The translations under genes and the position numbers were made by a program. Of a stretch of DNA of 64,000 bases, positions 21,051-32,786 are shown in pieces. Under the pieces are notes generated by a model. It had not been told where the DNA came from. It did not search any database and was given only the letters and a program-made list of their open reading frames with translations. Source of the stretch: Ophiura sarsii (lineage: Eukaryota > Echinodermata > Ophiuroidea > Amphilepidida > Ophiuridae); NCBI GenBank assembly GCA_035610835.1, contig CM069447.1, positions 37,546,057-37,610,056 on the forward strand, in the 5' to 3' direction. Every line of letters starts with the position of its first letter. The stretch's first letter is position 1.

Positions 21051-22280
21051 TTATGGGGAAGAGATTTCGGAACCGATTATTGATTTTACCCAAACAGGAA
21101 TGATATCCCCCATTAAAAGTAACCCCCTGTTACATGCCTACATCCCAAATATAAACTGACTAAAGAGCTACAGCAATCTATACTTCATATTTTATGAAGT
21201 AATTTTGAATGAATACAGTCTGGATCAAGGATAATCCCCTGGAAATCTGCATAAAGCTGAAGTATTAAATAATAATCATACAAAATTGGCAAAAAACAAA
21301 GACATTTTGATATTTATAAACTATGGGAGGGGAGGGGGTTGCTGTCTTGCATGTGTGGTACTATAGTTATCCCCTGTTTGTTCAAGTAATACAACAAAAT
21401 CACTTGAGTGGATAATGAATTTATCATTCCAATCCGCCTAACCTCATGATTGAAGAGATAAAAATGCTTAATTTAAGGTCTAATAACATGGGAAAACACC
21501 TTAGAATTTATATTTGATTTGGAGGGGGGACTTTGCAGGTGAAGTCAATTTTGAGTTTATTATGTCTGTTCTCAGAGCATTTTCTAAGCTTTAAAATGAC
21601 ACCAAATATCTCAAAATTTCAACCTCCAGGAACGATCATGAGTTGCTCCTTTGAAAACAAAGGGGAGGGGGGTCATCATGCATAGTAAGTGAGATGGCAA
21701 AAAGCCCCCCTCCCCCGGGAAACCACTGTCAAAAAGCACCTGTTAGTGTAATTCCACTTTGATATAAATTTGTGTCAAACTTACATTTCCCTAAAACTTA
21801 TTGACATATTTTGAAGCTCTGAATCATTAAATGATTTCCACAGGATATCTATGGAGCCCATATCATCGCTCAGATTACTAAAACTATATGGAGCTGAGCA
21901 TAACTGTGCGTGCGCCAAATGAGCCGCAATTCCCTGGTGTCTAAAAGGTATATGAGGGACGGTCAATAAGTTTGTAGAACGGAGTGTCACACTTGATCAA
22001 CGCTACATTGATTTTTGTATCATTCGAAAGCTTTTTCCTTCACAGAATGTCAACAATATCACCTTCTTGGATTTTTTCTTTGAGTCAGAATATAAGGAAA
22101 AATAAGCCCACTTCTTGTATTCTTTAAAATGGTCATACTCTAGATAAATGGTCAAATACAAGGGCCGGTCAATTCGTTTGTAGAACGGGGTATCAAACTT
22201 TTACTGTGTGGAGAGGTAAAAAAACGCATATTTTTCGCCAATTGGAACTGATTACACTAGGAACTAAATTAAATGACTCT
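21051..22280. other. Intron 1 DNA with no recognised gene
   Basis: Holds only a diverged duplication: GGTCAATAAGTTTGTAGAAC at 21961 and GGTCAATTCGTTTGTAGAAC at 22167. Confidence 0.45.
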
Positions 22281-22289
22281 CTGCTACCA

Positions 22290-23182
22290 CTCATTTTAAC
22301 CCTAACCCCGGTTTAGGATTTTTGACCAGGATCACAATTTTCGAGGAAAAAACACCAACTTAATCTCCAGGAACCTGCTGGGATTCGATCCGGGGACCCT
22401 CCGTTCTCAAGCCCCACCTTCCAACCACTAAGCCACGGCCCTCAGCTACACATTCGTGCAGTATACTGCACTCATTATATAGGCTCGGTTGACTACGTCA
22501 TCGAAAACCGACGGCGCATGCGTTTTGGAGAGGGACTTTGGATTAGCATTTTTTAGCACTCGGGGGGGGGGGGGGCGGGGGGTTAGGGTTAATAGAACAC
22601 ACACAACAACAACAAAATGTTACCATTTTGACCGGGATCACAATTTTCGAGGAAAAAACACAAACTAAATCTCCGGGAACCTGCCGGGATTCGATCCGGG
22701 GACCCTCCGTTCTCAAGCCCCACCTTCCAACCACTAAGCCACGGCCCTCAGCTACACATTCGTGCAGTATACTGCACTCATTATATAGGCTCGGTTGACT
22801 ACGTCATCGAAAACCGACGGCGCATGCGTTTTGGAGAGGGACTTTGGATTAGCATTTTTTAGCACTCGGGGGGGGGGGGGGTTAGGGTTAATAAAACACA
22901 CACAACAACAACAAAATGTTACCATTTTGACCGGGATCACAATTTTCGAGGAAAAAACACAAACTAAATCTCCGGGAACCTGCCGGGATTCGATCCGGGG
23001 ACCCTCCGTTCTCAAGCCCCACCTTCCAACCACTAAGCCACGGCCCTCAGCTACACATTCGTGCAGTATACTGCACTCATTATATAGACTCGGTTGACTA
23101 CGTCATCGAAAACCGACGGCGCATGCGTTTGGAGAGGGAATTTGGATTAGCATTTTTTAGCACTCAGGGGGGTTAGGGTTAA
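22290..23182 (-). mobile_element. Three tandem copies of a tRNA-derived SINE beside Sulf exon 1
   Basis: Period 306 then 299 bp. On the minus strand each copy has the tRNA-like head GGCTTAGTGGTTGGAAGGTG with B-box GGATCGAATCCC, then GTTCCCGG. The other arm carries GACTACGTCATCGAAAACC, GGCGCATGCG and a G-run of 3-16 bases followed by TTAGGGTTA. The second and third copies differ by only a few bases, so the expansion is recent and in phase. The last copy ends 60 bp from the exon-1 donor. Confidence 0.82.
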
Positions 23183-23242
23183 GACAGGTTGTAGGTGTTG
23201 CTACCCCCAACCCCAACCCCCACACCCTTACACTAAGCTTAC

Positions 23243-23459
23243 CAAGCAATACATCCTGGTCGTCTGACATTATAAGTATAATATTTGGTTTTCTCTCTCG
23301 ACGACGCTCAGCCTCGGCTTTGTATTTACTCTGTCTCCGTGACGACGACCCCCGACCCCGATCGCCTCGTCTTGACCCTGCCTCGCAGTACTGGAATAAG
23401 GTGGCACAAAGGAGCACCGTGGATACTAGATAACATAGATTGCATATGGACGGTTTCAT
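23243..23459 (-). CDS. Sulf: Sulf extracellular 6-O-endosulfatase, coding exon 1 (start codon, signal peptide)
   Basis: First coding exon of a secreted heparan-sulfate 6-O-endosulfatase, an enzyme that removes 6-O-sulfates from heparan sulfate at the cell surface and so tunes growth-factor signalling. Residues 1-27 look like a signal peptide: a hydrophobic run (YLVSTVLLCATLF) ending in CEA|GS. Residues 28-57 are a basic Arg/Ser/Lys-rich linker, as in vertebrate SULFs. Then comes the first sulfatase strand, PNIILIMSDDQDVLLG, whose Asp66-Asp67 are the expected calcium ligands. The start is the only Met ahead of the signal peptide, with AAA before ATG. The donor is G|GTAAGC, phase 1, and joins exon 2 to give DVLLGSMSAMNKT, against DVELGSLQVMNKT in human SULF1. 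Intron 1 is 9.4 kb. Family assignment is by recalled similarity to human SULF1/2; GNS, the nearest alternative, fits less well. Confidence 0.93.
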
Positions 23460-23515
23460 TTTGTTGTGTTACGTAGGCTTTGGTGTGAGGTATCTATAGC
23501 AGCATGTGTAGACCT
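23460..23515 (-). other. Predicted 5' UTR part of exon 1 with upstream splice acceptor
   Basis: Upstream of the start codon the minus strand carries a pyrimidine-rich run ending CTATTCTTACTGCAG, with AG at 23515-23514. This is a strong acceptor signal 54 bp before the ATG. No TATA-like box is seen in that 54 bp. I infer that coding exon 1 is internal and that one or more non-coding 5' exons and the promoter lie to the right, as is common in vertebrate SULF genes. The alternative is a chance acceptor-like sequence in a normal upstream region. Confidence 0.5.
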
Positions 23516-23795
23516 GCAGTAAGAATAGAACAAAGATATAGAAAATATGTTGTAAAAAAACTCTGTAGAAAATCTGCTTTAAAAAAACCCAAGGATAGAG
23601 GGCGTCCCAAGGAAAAGATCGCACAATATGCCTTTAAGCTAATTTGGGCAATTTTTGCATTAACAGCCAACGATTTTGTGCGCTTTTCGCAAATTTCGTG
23701 CAAATTTTTCCCCCTCCCCTCAAAATGAATCAAGTAAAATATGTTGATGCTGGTTGGTGCCGCCTCTGGTCTTATTGCTTCTACAGAAAGCTTTA

Positions 23796-24471
23796 CTTTA
23801 CAGTCAGCTGTAGAACGAGACCCCGTTTCAATTGAGGGCGCTTTAAAACGACGGGTGTACGTAACCAAGGTAACGCACACCCGTCAATTTGCGCAATGAT
23901 TGAATTTCCCCCTTTTACACCCAAGTATCTGCTTTAAAAGTAACTATCCATCGAGTTGAGGGCAGCATAAGGTACCAGAACTTCTTGCGACATCCAGTTA
24001 GATGATTTAATTTAACATTTGACCGCAACATCACATGACACAAGCTAAAATTACGTCTTTTTTGATCGGTTTGCTGCGATGAGACCACCATTTTCTAGAC
24101 GAGATTACACTATTTTATAGAATTTTTAGGGTAAGAGTGATAATTTTCACATTAAATATGAGCCCAATAGTATTCAGAAGTGATGCCTTTGTAACGGTTA
24201 TCTCTTTGATAAGAGAGTTATTTCGTTGTTAAAAATCGGCAAAATCAGCTATTTATGAATTTTTAAAATTACTGTGACGTGAGGCCGTTCCCTTGGAAAC
24301 GCAGTCCCGTTCTCAAGCCCGCCCTCTATTGAAAAGTGTTTTTTGTTCGTATGCCGGCGGGTGACGGACTTCCGTCACTTGATGAATCGACGTGTAAAAA
24401 ATGACGGGAGTGCGTCACTAAATAGAACGCCCTCAATTGAAACGGGGCCCCGTTCTACAGCTGACTGTTTA
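23796..24471. mobile_element. Foldback element upstream of exon 1
   Basis: Ends AGTCAGCTGTAGAACGAGAC and GGCCCCGTTCTACAGCTGACT, with CAATTGAGGGCG / CGCCCTCAATTG continuing the arms. The centre holds ACGACGGGTGTACGTAACC and other CRE-like TGACG words. A related end lies at 43976-44040. It sits 340 bp upstream of the coding start. Confidence 0.75.
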
Positions 24472-24479
24472 CTCCCCAT

Positions 24480-26230
24480 ACATACAATGTACATGTATGT
24501 TGCTATCTTCACATTGCATGTTTCCCCATAAACTAAATCATGAAACACTCATCATAGTGGGCAATTAATAGCCAATTGGGGCAATTTAATGACAGTCTGA
24601 AGAAGCTAAACACTTGGTGGTGAAACATTTTACTTCAATTTTTACACAATGAACCTCAATCACCAATAATTTCTCTCTTACATGACAAAATCACTCTGCT
24701 GATTTTTTCGCGTAATTTGTCCTCATTTTGACTGGAAGGTCAATACTTTTAGATACCAAAATGAATTGTGTAATTGTTCTCCCTTATCAGCTTGTTATCA
24801 ATATTTCAATATTTACTGCCGGTATATGAACAGAGAATAATTACACAACAATGTAACACAAACTGCACGATCATGAATGAATGAATATAAATACAAAGTA
24901 ATAATTGTCTCCGTCGGTCTGCGGTGTGTCTTCCCGCCGTCATCGCCCGGAAATATTTACAGAATGACAAATTAAATTTGTTCAAATATCGAACCGAAAG
25001 TAGGGCAATCAATACACGGCTGTGAGAGTAACTTGAGGCCAAAAATAAATAGAAGAAAAAATATGTGTGTTTTTTTCGTGTGTAAAAGTTGAAAATTGAG
25101 AATAGGATAGGTTGATATTTTTTACGAGTATAATTATATTCAAGAAACAATTTCATTTTGGGTAAGCTTTAGAATACCCTACCATTTGTATTCCTCACTG
25201 TGTAAATGTTATGGGTCGTTCTTTAAAAGACTCCATTGAGGTCCTTATCATATTCCACACAGCTATAGTGTTATCATACAAAACAGATTTGACAAAACCT
25301 TTCCCAACCTTTAAAGTCGTATCATAAGAATTTCTGAACCAATTCTATGCATGTTTGTACTTATTGTAATGCATTTCTCATGGTGATTCCAAATATGGTG
25401 ATGATATTCAAAAATGTTGATTTTTGTTGTTGAAATTTTGGAACTATTGTCTGCAGATGACTGCTGCTGTGTGGGACTTTATCCTGGACTAAAATTAAAG
25501 TCAGGACTTATTGTGAACAGGGGCTGTTTGCTAAATTTTGCCCGAAAGAGCAATTTAAAAGAGCTACAATTCTATATTGGTTTCCTACATGGCCCTATTT
25601 CTTTTTTAATCTTATGACCCAAAATGTTGACTCTATGGGGTGTTTGAAGACAACAAACAAACAAAATTGGCCTTATATTGAAAGAACGGCAGCTTGGCAT
25701 ATGGGATTTGGGCTATAGATATGACTGATGGATTCGTGTAAGTCCTATGGGTATACAGACCTATTATAATGGATATATTCCGGGACCCACTTCCAAGAAA
25801 CATTTACCGAGCCCCATTTGATCAAGATGTAACAATATCGTCGCTGTTCTGTCAAAACCTTGTATCTCCATCCAGCCCGTTAGCAAGTATAAGTAATACT
25901 TTCTAATGTGTATTACCATTGGACAGTCTGCTTTAAAGCAATATTATGTGTGTTTTTTCTTCAAATGTTTACACATATTTTTTTTTCCTCTCTTATTCTG
26001 AAGTTTGACTATCAGGAAAGACATTCCTGGACTCATAAATCTATCTTGACTGTTTTTTTCCACACAAAAATATCACAGAACTTTACCAAATCACAATGGA
26101 AATCTGTTTCCAATTTAAGGAATTTTACCAGTCCTATCCCTGGTACAGTGTTGCAAACTTGCATTCGTAACCTAAACAGCTTTTACACAGTATCAACCCA
26201 ATGGAATTTAATTGGTAATAAACCCATTCG
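24480..26230. other. Upstream DNA, no gene recognised
   Basis: Apart from a MITE family 1 remnant (25252-25476) and a GCTGTTCTGTCAAAACC end at 25852 I see no feature. A GC-rich patch near 24905-24955 (CCGTCGGTCTGCGGTGTGTC) could be part of an unseen 5' exon, without proof. Confidence 0.4.
25252..25476. mobile_element. TTAA MITE family 1, degraded copy
   Basis: Ends read TTCCACACAGCTATAG and GACTGCTGCTGTGTGG, with the shared internal ATGCATTTCTCATGGTGATTCC block. Both TTAA flanks and the outer TIR bases are gone. Confidence 0.6.
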
Positions 26231-26234
26231 TAAT

Positions 26235-26505
26235 AAAACCATGGTAAAAGACATCATCAAAAAAATCAAGGAAATGAAATGGAGATGGACAGGACATATC
26301 TCAAGACAAAAGGATAATAAGAACAACCGAGTGGCAACCCCGTACAGGCATAAGGAGAAGAGGCAGGCAGGAACAAAGATGGAGAGACGAGCTAGCCAAA
26401 TACAGAGGAACGACATGGACAAGAGAAGCACAAGACAGATACAGATGGAAGATGCTGAAAGAGGGCTTCAGCCTGACAGAGGTTGACGAAGCATGGGAAA
26501 GGTAA
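26235..26505 (+). pseudogene. Non-LTR retrotransposon 3' remnant (reverse-transcriptase C-terminal region)
   Basis: Frame 1 reads IKEMKWRWTGHISRQKDN, then a frameshift, and frame 2 reads EWQPRTGIRRRGRQEQRWRD and GTTWTREAQDRYRWKMLKEG up to TAA at 26505. The WRWxGHI...RxxDN...RGR...RWRD order is the familiar tail of RTE-like endonuclease/reverse-transcriptase ORF2 proteins. The upstream RT domain is absent, so this is a 5'-truncated, frameshifted copy. Confidence 0.85.
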
Positions 26506-28037
26506 AGGTAACCCATGGAATTCTATTTACGAACGAAAAAACACCCCCAAAAATAATTTGTCGGAGCAGACCCTGACAGTTTATTTTAACCTGGATGTTG
26601 GATCGAGACCCCTTATTTCATATTCCCATTAGACTTTGGAGTAAACTCGATGTAGCATCGTGTTCACATATCCTGTTACTAAAGAGGCATAGTGAAAACG
26701 CGCCCTTACAGGTAAGAACCGTCTATTGATCAGACAGAACCATTCAATCATGAGTGACAAAGATTAATAAATCAATTCTGATCGGGATAATATTAATAAC
26801 TCCCTTATTGATCATCAATGATTGTTAAATATACCAGGAGTTGATACCTGGGTGGGTATTATTAAATGTAAATGGTTTATAAATAATAACTATTAATATT
26901 AGATAGCCTTACTTGTATTGCAAGTGAGGCGTGCATAAGTGGAAACAATGAAATGAAAAGAATTTTCAGTTTGGGTAATCTATTCACATGGAAGTTAAGT
27001 TGTACAAATGTATACAAGGAAGGCTACAACTTCAAGGGGATGAAACAAGTAGAAACATGCCAACAGTGTTTTGTACTGGATCCCTGTCCTGTCATTAGCT
27101 AAACTATGAAAATATCTCCTTTTTGGGTTTTTGGTGGAAAACCCCTCCTCTATGGCTATTTTAGGATTTAGCCTAGCAAGTTAATTATTATAGTGAATGA
27201 CATACACATCTTATCACATAAAATGGCCCTTTATTCCCTTTTTAGGATTTTACCACAAAATGCCTAAATTGGCTATTAAAAAAATCCTTAAAAAGGATTT
27301 AAGGATTTAAAACATAAGGGGCACTATGTTAGTTTTACCAACTGTGGCCAGCAGCATTAACCCTGACATGACCAAATCCAACTGAATTCCCCCAATCACG
27401 CAAAGGAACATGTAGGCTCCGAAAATTTAATTTTGGAGCACGACCCCCATAGCGTGAAGCACGATCACCTGGATTCTGGCCGCGGCAGACCGGGTTCGAT
27501 TCCCGGGGGCGGCACACACCACTTTTTCTGTCCTGATCTGACCCATGTTCCGCCCCTGTTAGCTTGATTGCCACAAACCTCCCGAAGAGGTTATGGTTAA
27601 CAATTATAAAGCTTATATCAGGCTCTAAGTGTGTGTTTCTACAGGCATTAGACAGAACATACCGGCTAATGGTCCCTAAAAGCTCTGTAGTAATGGATCC
27701 TTACCGCCTTTACGCCACAGTAAATCTTGCTTCATGGTTTAATTTGTATTTGTATCAGGATTTTTTTTTTTTTAAAAAACCTGTTTTGTTTTATGGTGAA
27801 AAATGTATGTTTTAGAGGATATTTGTATCTGAAGTTGCCAAATAGGTAAACAAACTGCCCAAAATTCCATTTATACCCATATCCTCCCTTGTAAACACTA
27901 AGGAAAGGGTGAATTCAATATTGTAGCAAAAACAGGACATGGTCTGAGGGGTTGTACTACGGGCTATAAGCCTGTCACCCTTGCTTTCACTGAGATTTTA
28001 TACTTTTCACAATTTTTTTGGTATGGCACTATTATTT
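26506..28037. other. Intergenic or 5'-intron DNA with one tRNA-like patch
   Basis: 26700-26905 is rich in ATTAAT/TAATTA and GATCA words (possible homeodomain sites, unproved). A tRNA-like patch is listed separately. The sequence near 27640-27720 (GTTTCTACAGGCATTAGACAG, CTAATGG, GCTCTGTAG) resembles 37080-37250. Confidence 0.4.
27428..27530 (+). mobile_element. tRNA-like sequence, probably a SINE head
   Basis: A perfect T-arm/B-box (CCGGGTTCGATTCCCGG) is preceded by an A-box-like TAGCGTGAAGC. The acceptor and D-arms do not pair into a clean tRNA, so I read it as a tRNA-derived SINE fragment. Confidence 0.5.
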
Positions 28038-28041
28038 TTAA

Positions 28042-28421
28042 AGTGGCATTGAGAGATGTATCGATATACTAAATGAGCAAATAACGTAAAGATAATCATC
28101 CACATAGCCCGAATCCAAAATGTCATACAATTCCGACATCGCCTTCATGCCAAATAAGCAAATAACGGCACTTCTGGGTTCAGATTTGCCACAATAATTC
28201 GCACGTAAAACGATAGCATAACTTCCCAATTCAGCACCTAGTTTCGATATGATTATATCGAAACTAAGAAAATCATAAAAATGTTATATGATAAATGGCG
28301 AATGTTGGTAAACCGTTTCAGATGGTAGTTAGTATATGCCTAAGTATTACTTTGATGCACAAAAAAAAATGATTTCCAGAATAATTGGGGCACACTCCCA
28401 TACGTATCTCTCAATGCCCCT
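28042..28421. mobile_element. TTAA MITE family 2
   Basis: 380 bp with TTAA at 28038-28041 and 28422-28425. Ends AGTGGCATTGAGAGATGTAT and ATCTCTCAATGCCCCT. Internal hairpin TTTCGATATGATTATATCGA is kept. Confidence 0.82.
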
Positions 28422-28749
28422 TTAAAACAAATGTATAAGAACAGTAAAGTAATTGAAAACAAAATTGATAGTCTTTTTCTCCTCTAAAAGTGTCAGGTAA
28501 GCTTTAAAATAGAACTCCAAAGTGTCTATAGCCAAACAACAACAAGACAAAAATGAAAAAAAAGGTAATCAACCGATCGACCAACTTTTTTTCTTCCTTG
28601 TTTGGGCAAATAAACCTCTTTTTTTGCGCTTAATAATAATAGCCTGACCTTCTCTTGCCAGCTTTTACAATTATTAGCCATCTTTTGAGTCTGTAGAAAC
28701 AACCTTTTCAGCAGGATAACTTTTTCACAGGTAGAGGTAGCTCTGTAGT

Positions 28750-28952
28750 TACACTGCAAAAAGTGCAGAACACATGACGCGTTCAGAACATGTTCACGGT
28801 GTGTTCTCCAGGTGTTCCACTTCCAATACATGTTCAAAATGTAACAGATTTAGAACATGTTCTGAACGTGTTCTGGATATGTTCTGAACGTGTTCAGAAC
28901 ATGTTCTATATCTGTTACATTTGAACACGTTCTGCAGTTTTTGAAGTGTAGG
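28750..28952. mobile_element. MITE with GTTCAGAACATGTTC internal words
   Basis: Ends TTACACTGCAAAAAGTGCAG and CTGCAGTTTTTGAAGTGTA are inverted. The interior repeats GTTCTGAACGTGTTCTG and its complement. Confidence 0.72.
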
Positions 28953-29837
28953 CACACTCTAGTCTTAGCCAATAATTTTGACATTAAACCGGGGAGAAAT
29001 GCTATCTATAGTAGTAGCATTGGTCAATGAATTGGTGGTAAGCATATAAACATAAATTATATCAACAATAGGATACCTTACAACAAATTCTCCAATATAT
29101 AAAAAAAAAAGCAGCTATGATTTAACACTATAAATCAATGTAAACAAATTGCTGCCTTAGGATAGGATGATAGCTGCGATATCTTACCTTTAAATAACAA
29201 TGAGATATACCAGAATTATAGCAAAGAGACACACTTGAAGCATCACCATTAGTCGTACAAGAGATATACAAGACATAAAATCTATGTTATAAGATCCAAT
29301 ACGATAGGCCTGTATGATAGTACATACATACAGGTATGTTGATGTATTACCTGTAGGCCTATGTGTATATTGTGTGTAAATAGTCCTGCCCTGCAAATAC
29401 TAATGCACACACTGAATTGTTAGAATGTGTTATGTTGATGCTTCAATGGCAAACCGGTGTTGCCAAATAAATATTGACTCAAGTAGCCCAAAAGTAGCCC
29501 AACCTATAGTAAACAGTAGCCCAATTCATTGCCTCAATTTTTACTCAATGTGACACAAAAGGCATTACAATGTAGCTGGCAACCCTGCCAAAATGCTGTA
29601 TAAACACAACAGGACTATTAAATCTTCAAAAGTGGCCCAATTTTGGCTCCTTAGTTCTATACTTTTTAACACTGTTAACAATTAATAGCCATGTGCTTTT
29701 TGTGGGAGCTGATTTTTATCCAGAAAGACTGCTGAAACACTAAATTTTACTCAGAAATGATTCAAAATGGGAAATGTTTAGACAAAAAGAAAGAACAGAA
29801 AATTCTGACTGTGGGATAGATTTTAAGGCTAAGGCTC

Positions 29838-30807
29838 ATGAAAGTCAATTGCGAGTTTCCCGTTACTTTTTTTTTCTTCAAAGTGATGAGGCGACTTTTT
29901 CATTATTCATTATTCATTATTTGATCAGATTTCATTATTGACATGTAAACCGCTAAAAACATCAAAGATCTTGAAAAAGTGCAGAACGCGGCATCTCGTT
30001 TTATAATAAACACCTACGGGGTCCGTGAAGGACACAAGTGTCACAGCACTGAAATCAAAACTTGACTGGCCACCACTGCAAGAAAGACGCAGAAGAGGTA
30101 GACTAACATGTTTTTACAAAATTCTTAACGACCAACTTGACATCGACCAATACAAGTTCATATCACCAAAACTAGAACGAACCAGAAGGGGGCACAACAA
30201 CCAATTTCAGATTGACCACACCAGAACGGACGCACATTCAAACTACTTCTTCAAAAGAACAATCATTGACTGGAACGCGTTACCTCAAGCTACAATCGAC
30301 CAACCCAGCACTGCTACATTCAAAAAGACACTGACAAAAGACTATAGCGGTTCTTGCCTCCACATATAACCCACTCTCTCCACACCTCCAGTCAAAACTC
30401 TCTAATGAGAGTATTTTGGAGGATATCCTATCCAAGATCCAAGAATGCATGTTTAATCAACCCATATTGATATGGTGCTCATTTAAATAATATAAAAACA
30501 TGTTTTTAAGGTTAAAAAACTGGTAGCCAGCGAGTCGGGGGAAATCCCCATGTTTTATGCAGAAACGAATAAATGCATCAAAATAATGTTCACGGAAGGT
30601 AGGTTTATTATTAAAAAAGCCTTGCTTATGAGCCTAGTTCTCAAAATGCATATTTTAAGAAATTGAAAAATGTGTTCAAATTGATACAACTGGTAACAAT
30701 TGTGTTTAAAAATTAAAACTGATTTTTTGGGGAAATCTTGAAATTTTGACGCGGGTGAAAAAAAGTGATGCGGGCGGGTAACGGGAAACTCGATATCGAC
30801 TTTCATG
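29838..30807. mobile_element. Foldback element carrying a retrotransposon remnant
   Basis: Left end CATGAAAGTCAATTGCGAGT then TTCCCGTTAC; right end GTAACGGGAAACTCGATATC then GACTTTCATG. The arms are about 37 bp with few mismatches. The interior contains the non-LTR remnant at 29957-30369. Either the retroelement landed in the foldback or the foldback picked it up. Confidence 0.7.
29957..30369 (+). pseudogene. CR1/L2/jockey-like reverse transcriptase C-terminal remnant
   Basis: Frame A reads LEKVQNAASRFIINTYG, then a frameshift into KLDWPPLQERRRRGRLTCFY and FFKRTIIDWNALPQ, ending TAA at about 30369. VQ(N/R)AAxRF...L.W.pL..RR...RL..fYKI...RT..YxxSFFpRTI.eWNxLP is the standard tail of CR1-superfamily ORF2 proteins. 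The RT and endonuclease domains are missing. Confidence 0.87.
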
Positions 30808-30809
30808 CG

Positions 30810-32780
30810 CCTAAACTAGAACTTATGAGTTAGGCCTACCCTGGTATGGGGGGAGGGGGGTAGATGTGGTAGGGCCTATTTATTAAAGCACAGCACACAA
30901 AGCCTGAAGCCCCAGTCCCATATATCAACTTTCAAGAAACAAAGTGCACCTTCCACCTGAATATTAGACCACATTTGATTTATAAATAGACCCTATAAGG
31001 TACAAAATTTGGCTATGTAACTACATACTTTTCTGGCAACACTACGCGCTACATGTAGGCCTAGCACTACATGTAGTTTCAGTCTTTGTGCTTGTGTGTG
31101 ACCTAAAAATTGCCCTACTTGATATGAAGTGGGTGATTAACTGCTATGTGATCTCTATTGTTCAATGAGTGACAGGGGGTGGCAACATTGATGAGGCTTT
31201 GAGTGATAAAGGGGAGGCCTAAATTGAGCAATTAGCACCTTGTGTAGACTTGTCACAAGTCTTGTTACACACACCAACAAATGTTTGGTCAAGTATAGTT
31301 TGTATACCATATATTACATTGATTTGTTTCATTTGGCTGCATTGATAAATGCATGTCTAGATTAGATACACTTTATTCCGTCATGGACTTGTTTAAAGTC
31401 TAGAATCATTTACATGAATGTTTGTTGTATTCAATAGACATGTTCTATCATGAGTAAGAGAATTTTATGAATATAATTAAAACAATGATAATAATGAATT
31501 TATAAAGCACCATCTATCTAACCAACCTTTTCTGAGGCACTATACATCAAAACAAAAAACATGAACATTGAATATGAGCAATGTGACCTGAAAATTACCA
31601 TGAGAAATAACATTAAAAAAATTAAAAAAATCTGTTATGCACATTGGAACCAATATGTGAATTGAATTGAATTTTTAAAAATGTTTTGAGACGGTCTTTT
31701 AAAGGATTAATTGAAACACAGTCACAACAATGAATGTCCACAAGAAAAATAATAAAAAACAAAAAGGCCTTTTTCACAATTTTTTATTTGGTATTAGCAA
31801 TTGGAAACATCTCAAATTATAGGCATTCATAGTTGTCAATATGACCATCTTTCTTAAAATTAAACTTGGTCTAGACTTTATACCCCCTGTGCTATCAAAT
31901 TAAGTCCAAATCTAGTAATAGGTAAGTTTGAAAGTATCCAACCCCATCAAACAACAGGGAGCTAAGATTCAAGCTAACTTAAACAAGTGATCCTTTACAC
32001 CACTTCAACTTGACACCTTTGGAGTTTAACAATAGGCTTATGGACAGGAAATGCCTTGTATCTTATACCTGTAGGGAGGGTAGAGTATAGTTCAAAAGCA
32101 ACCTCTATTGATTAGGTAGTGTATTAAATAATACAAATGACTTTGTACAATGATAACTCCTTGGTACAATTAATTGTTTATGGTCAGGTATTTAAACTAT
32201 AGACCCTCACCAGCCAGACGGGCTAATTGATTGGGCCAGGGATTTGTATTAAGGGGGGTGTGAACTCTCAGGCATAGCCTCCGTTATAAACTGCTGTAAC
32301 TCTTTCATATTTATTTAATCTATATAAAAGTATACATCCAACCATCACGTAATCGACCATTTTGGAGAACATTATTTTAAAAAACAGTCAAGATAACTAA
32401 AAATATATTTTTTAGATTTATTATAATCTTAATAAAATTCTCTAGGAGAGTTTTTGTTTTGTTTTGAATATCTGATATGTTTTTTAAAATTATTGACCAA
32501 AAAATGCCACAAATGTTTTTGTTTTTGTAACCTCAAAAATCACATTTTTGCCTGAGAATTTCACACTCCCTGAAATAGGATCTTGGAAGAAAATGTTAAA
32601 CCCACAGGTAGCCATTAGACAACAAAAAATACACCAAGAAATTGTTCAACGAACGGCCAAAAACACCGCTGAGGTCGGGTCGGTCGGGATTTTTTTCTTC
32701 TTTTTCCCCTTCAAAATGACACACAAAGTCCACAAATATCTGTACAATTTGTGCAGTTTTTTGACAAAAATAAGACCTGC
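30810..32780. other. No gene or bounded element recognised
   Basis: AT-rich. At 31363-31412 lies CACTTTATTCCGTCATGGAC / TTGTTTAAAGTCTAGA, an inverted match to 3662-3697 just outside the CGTATG element; origin unknown. GGGTCGGTCGGGATTTTTTT at 32676 is a fragment of the GGTCGGTCGG MITE family. Confidence 0.4.
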
Positions 32781-32786
32781 TATTTA

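Noticed and set aside
22556..23182. Telomere repeat (GGGTTAGGGTTA)
   Set aside because: Only one or two units at each SINE edge; part of the SINE end and not a telomeric array.
25908..26486. 192-codon frame as a gene
   Set aside because: Only the end matches a known protein (retrotransposon tail), and it shifts frame; the first part has no motif.
26690..26905. Homeodomain-rich enhancer
   Set aside because: ATTAAT words are expected often in AT-rich DNA; no conservation can be seen from one sequence.
27428..27530. Functional tRNA gene
   Set aside because: Good T-arm only; acceptor and D arms do not fold.
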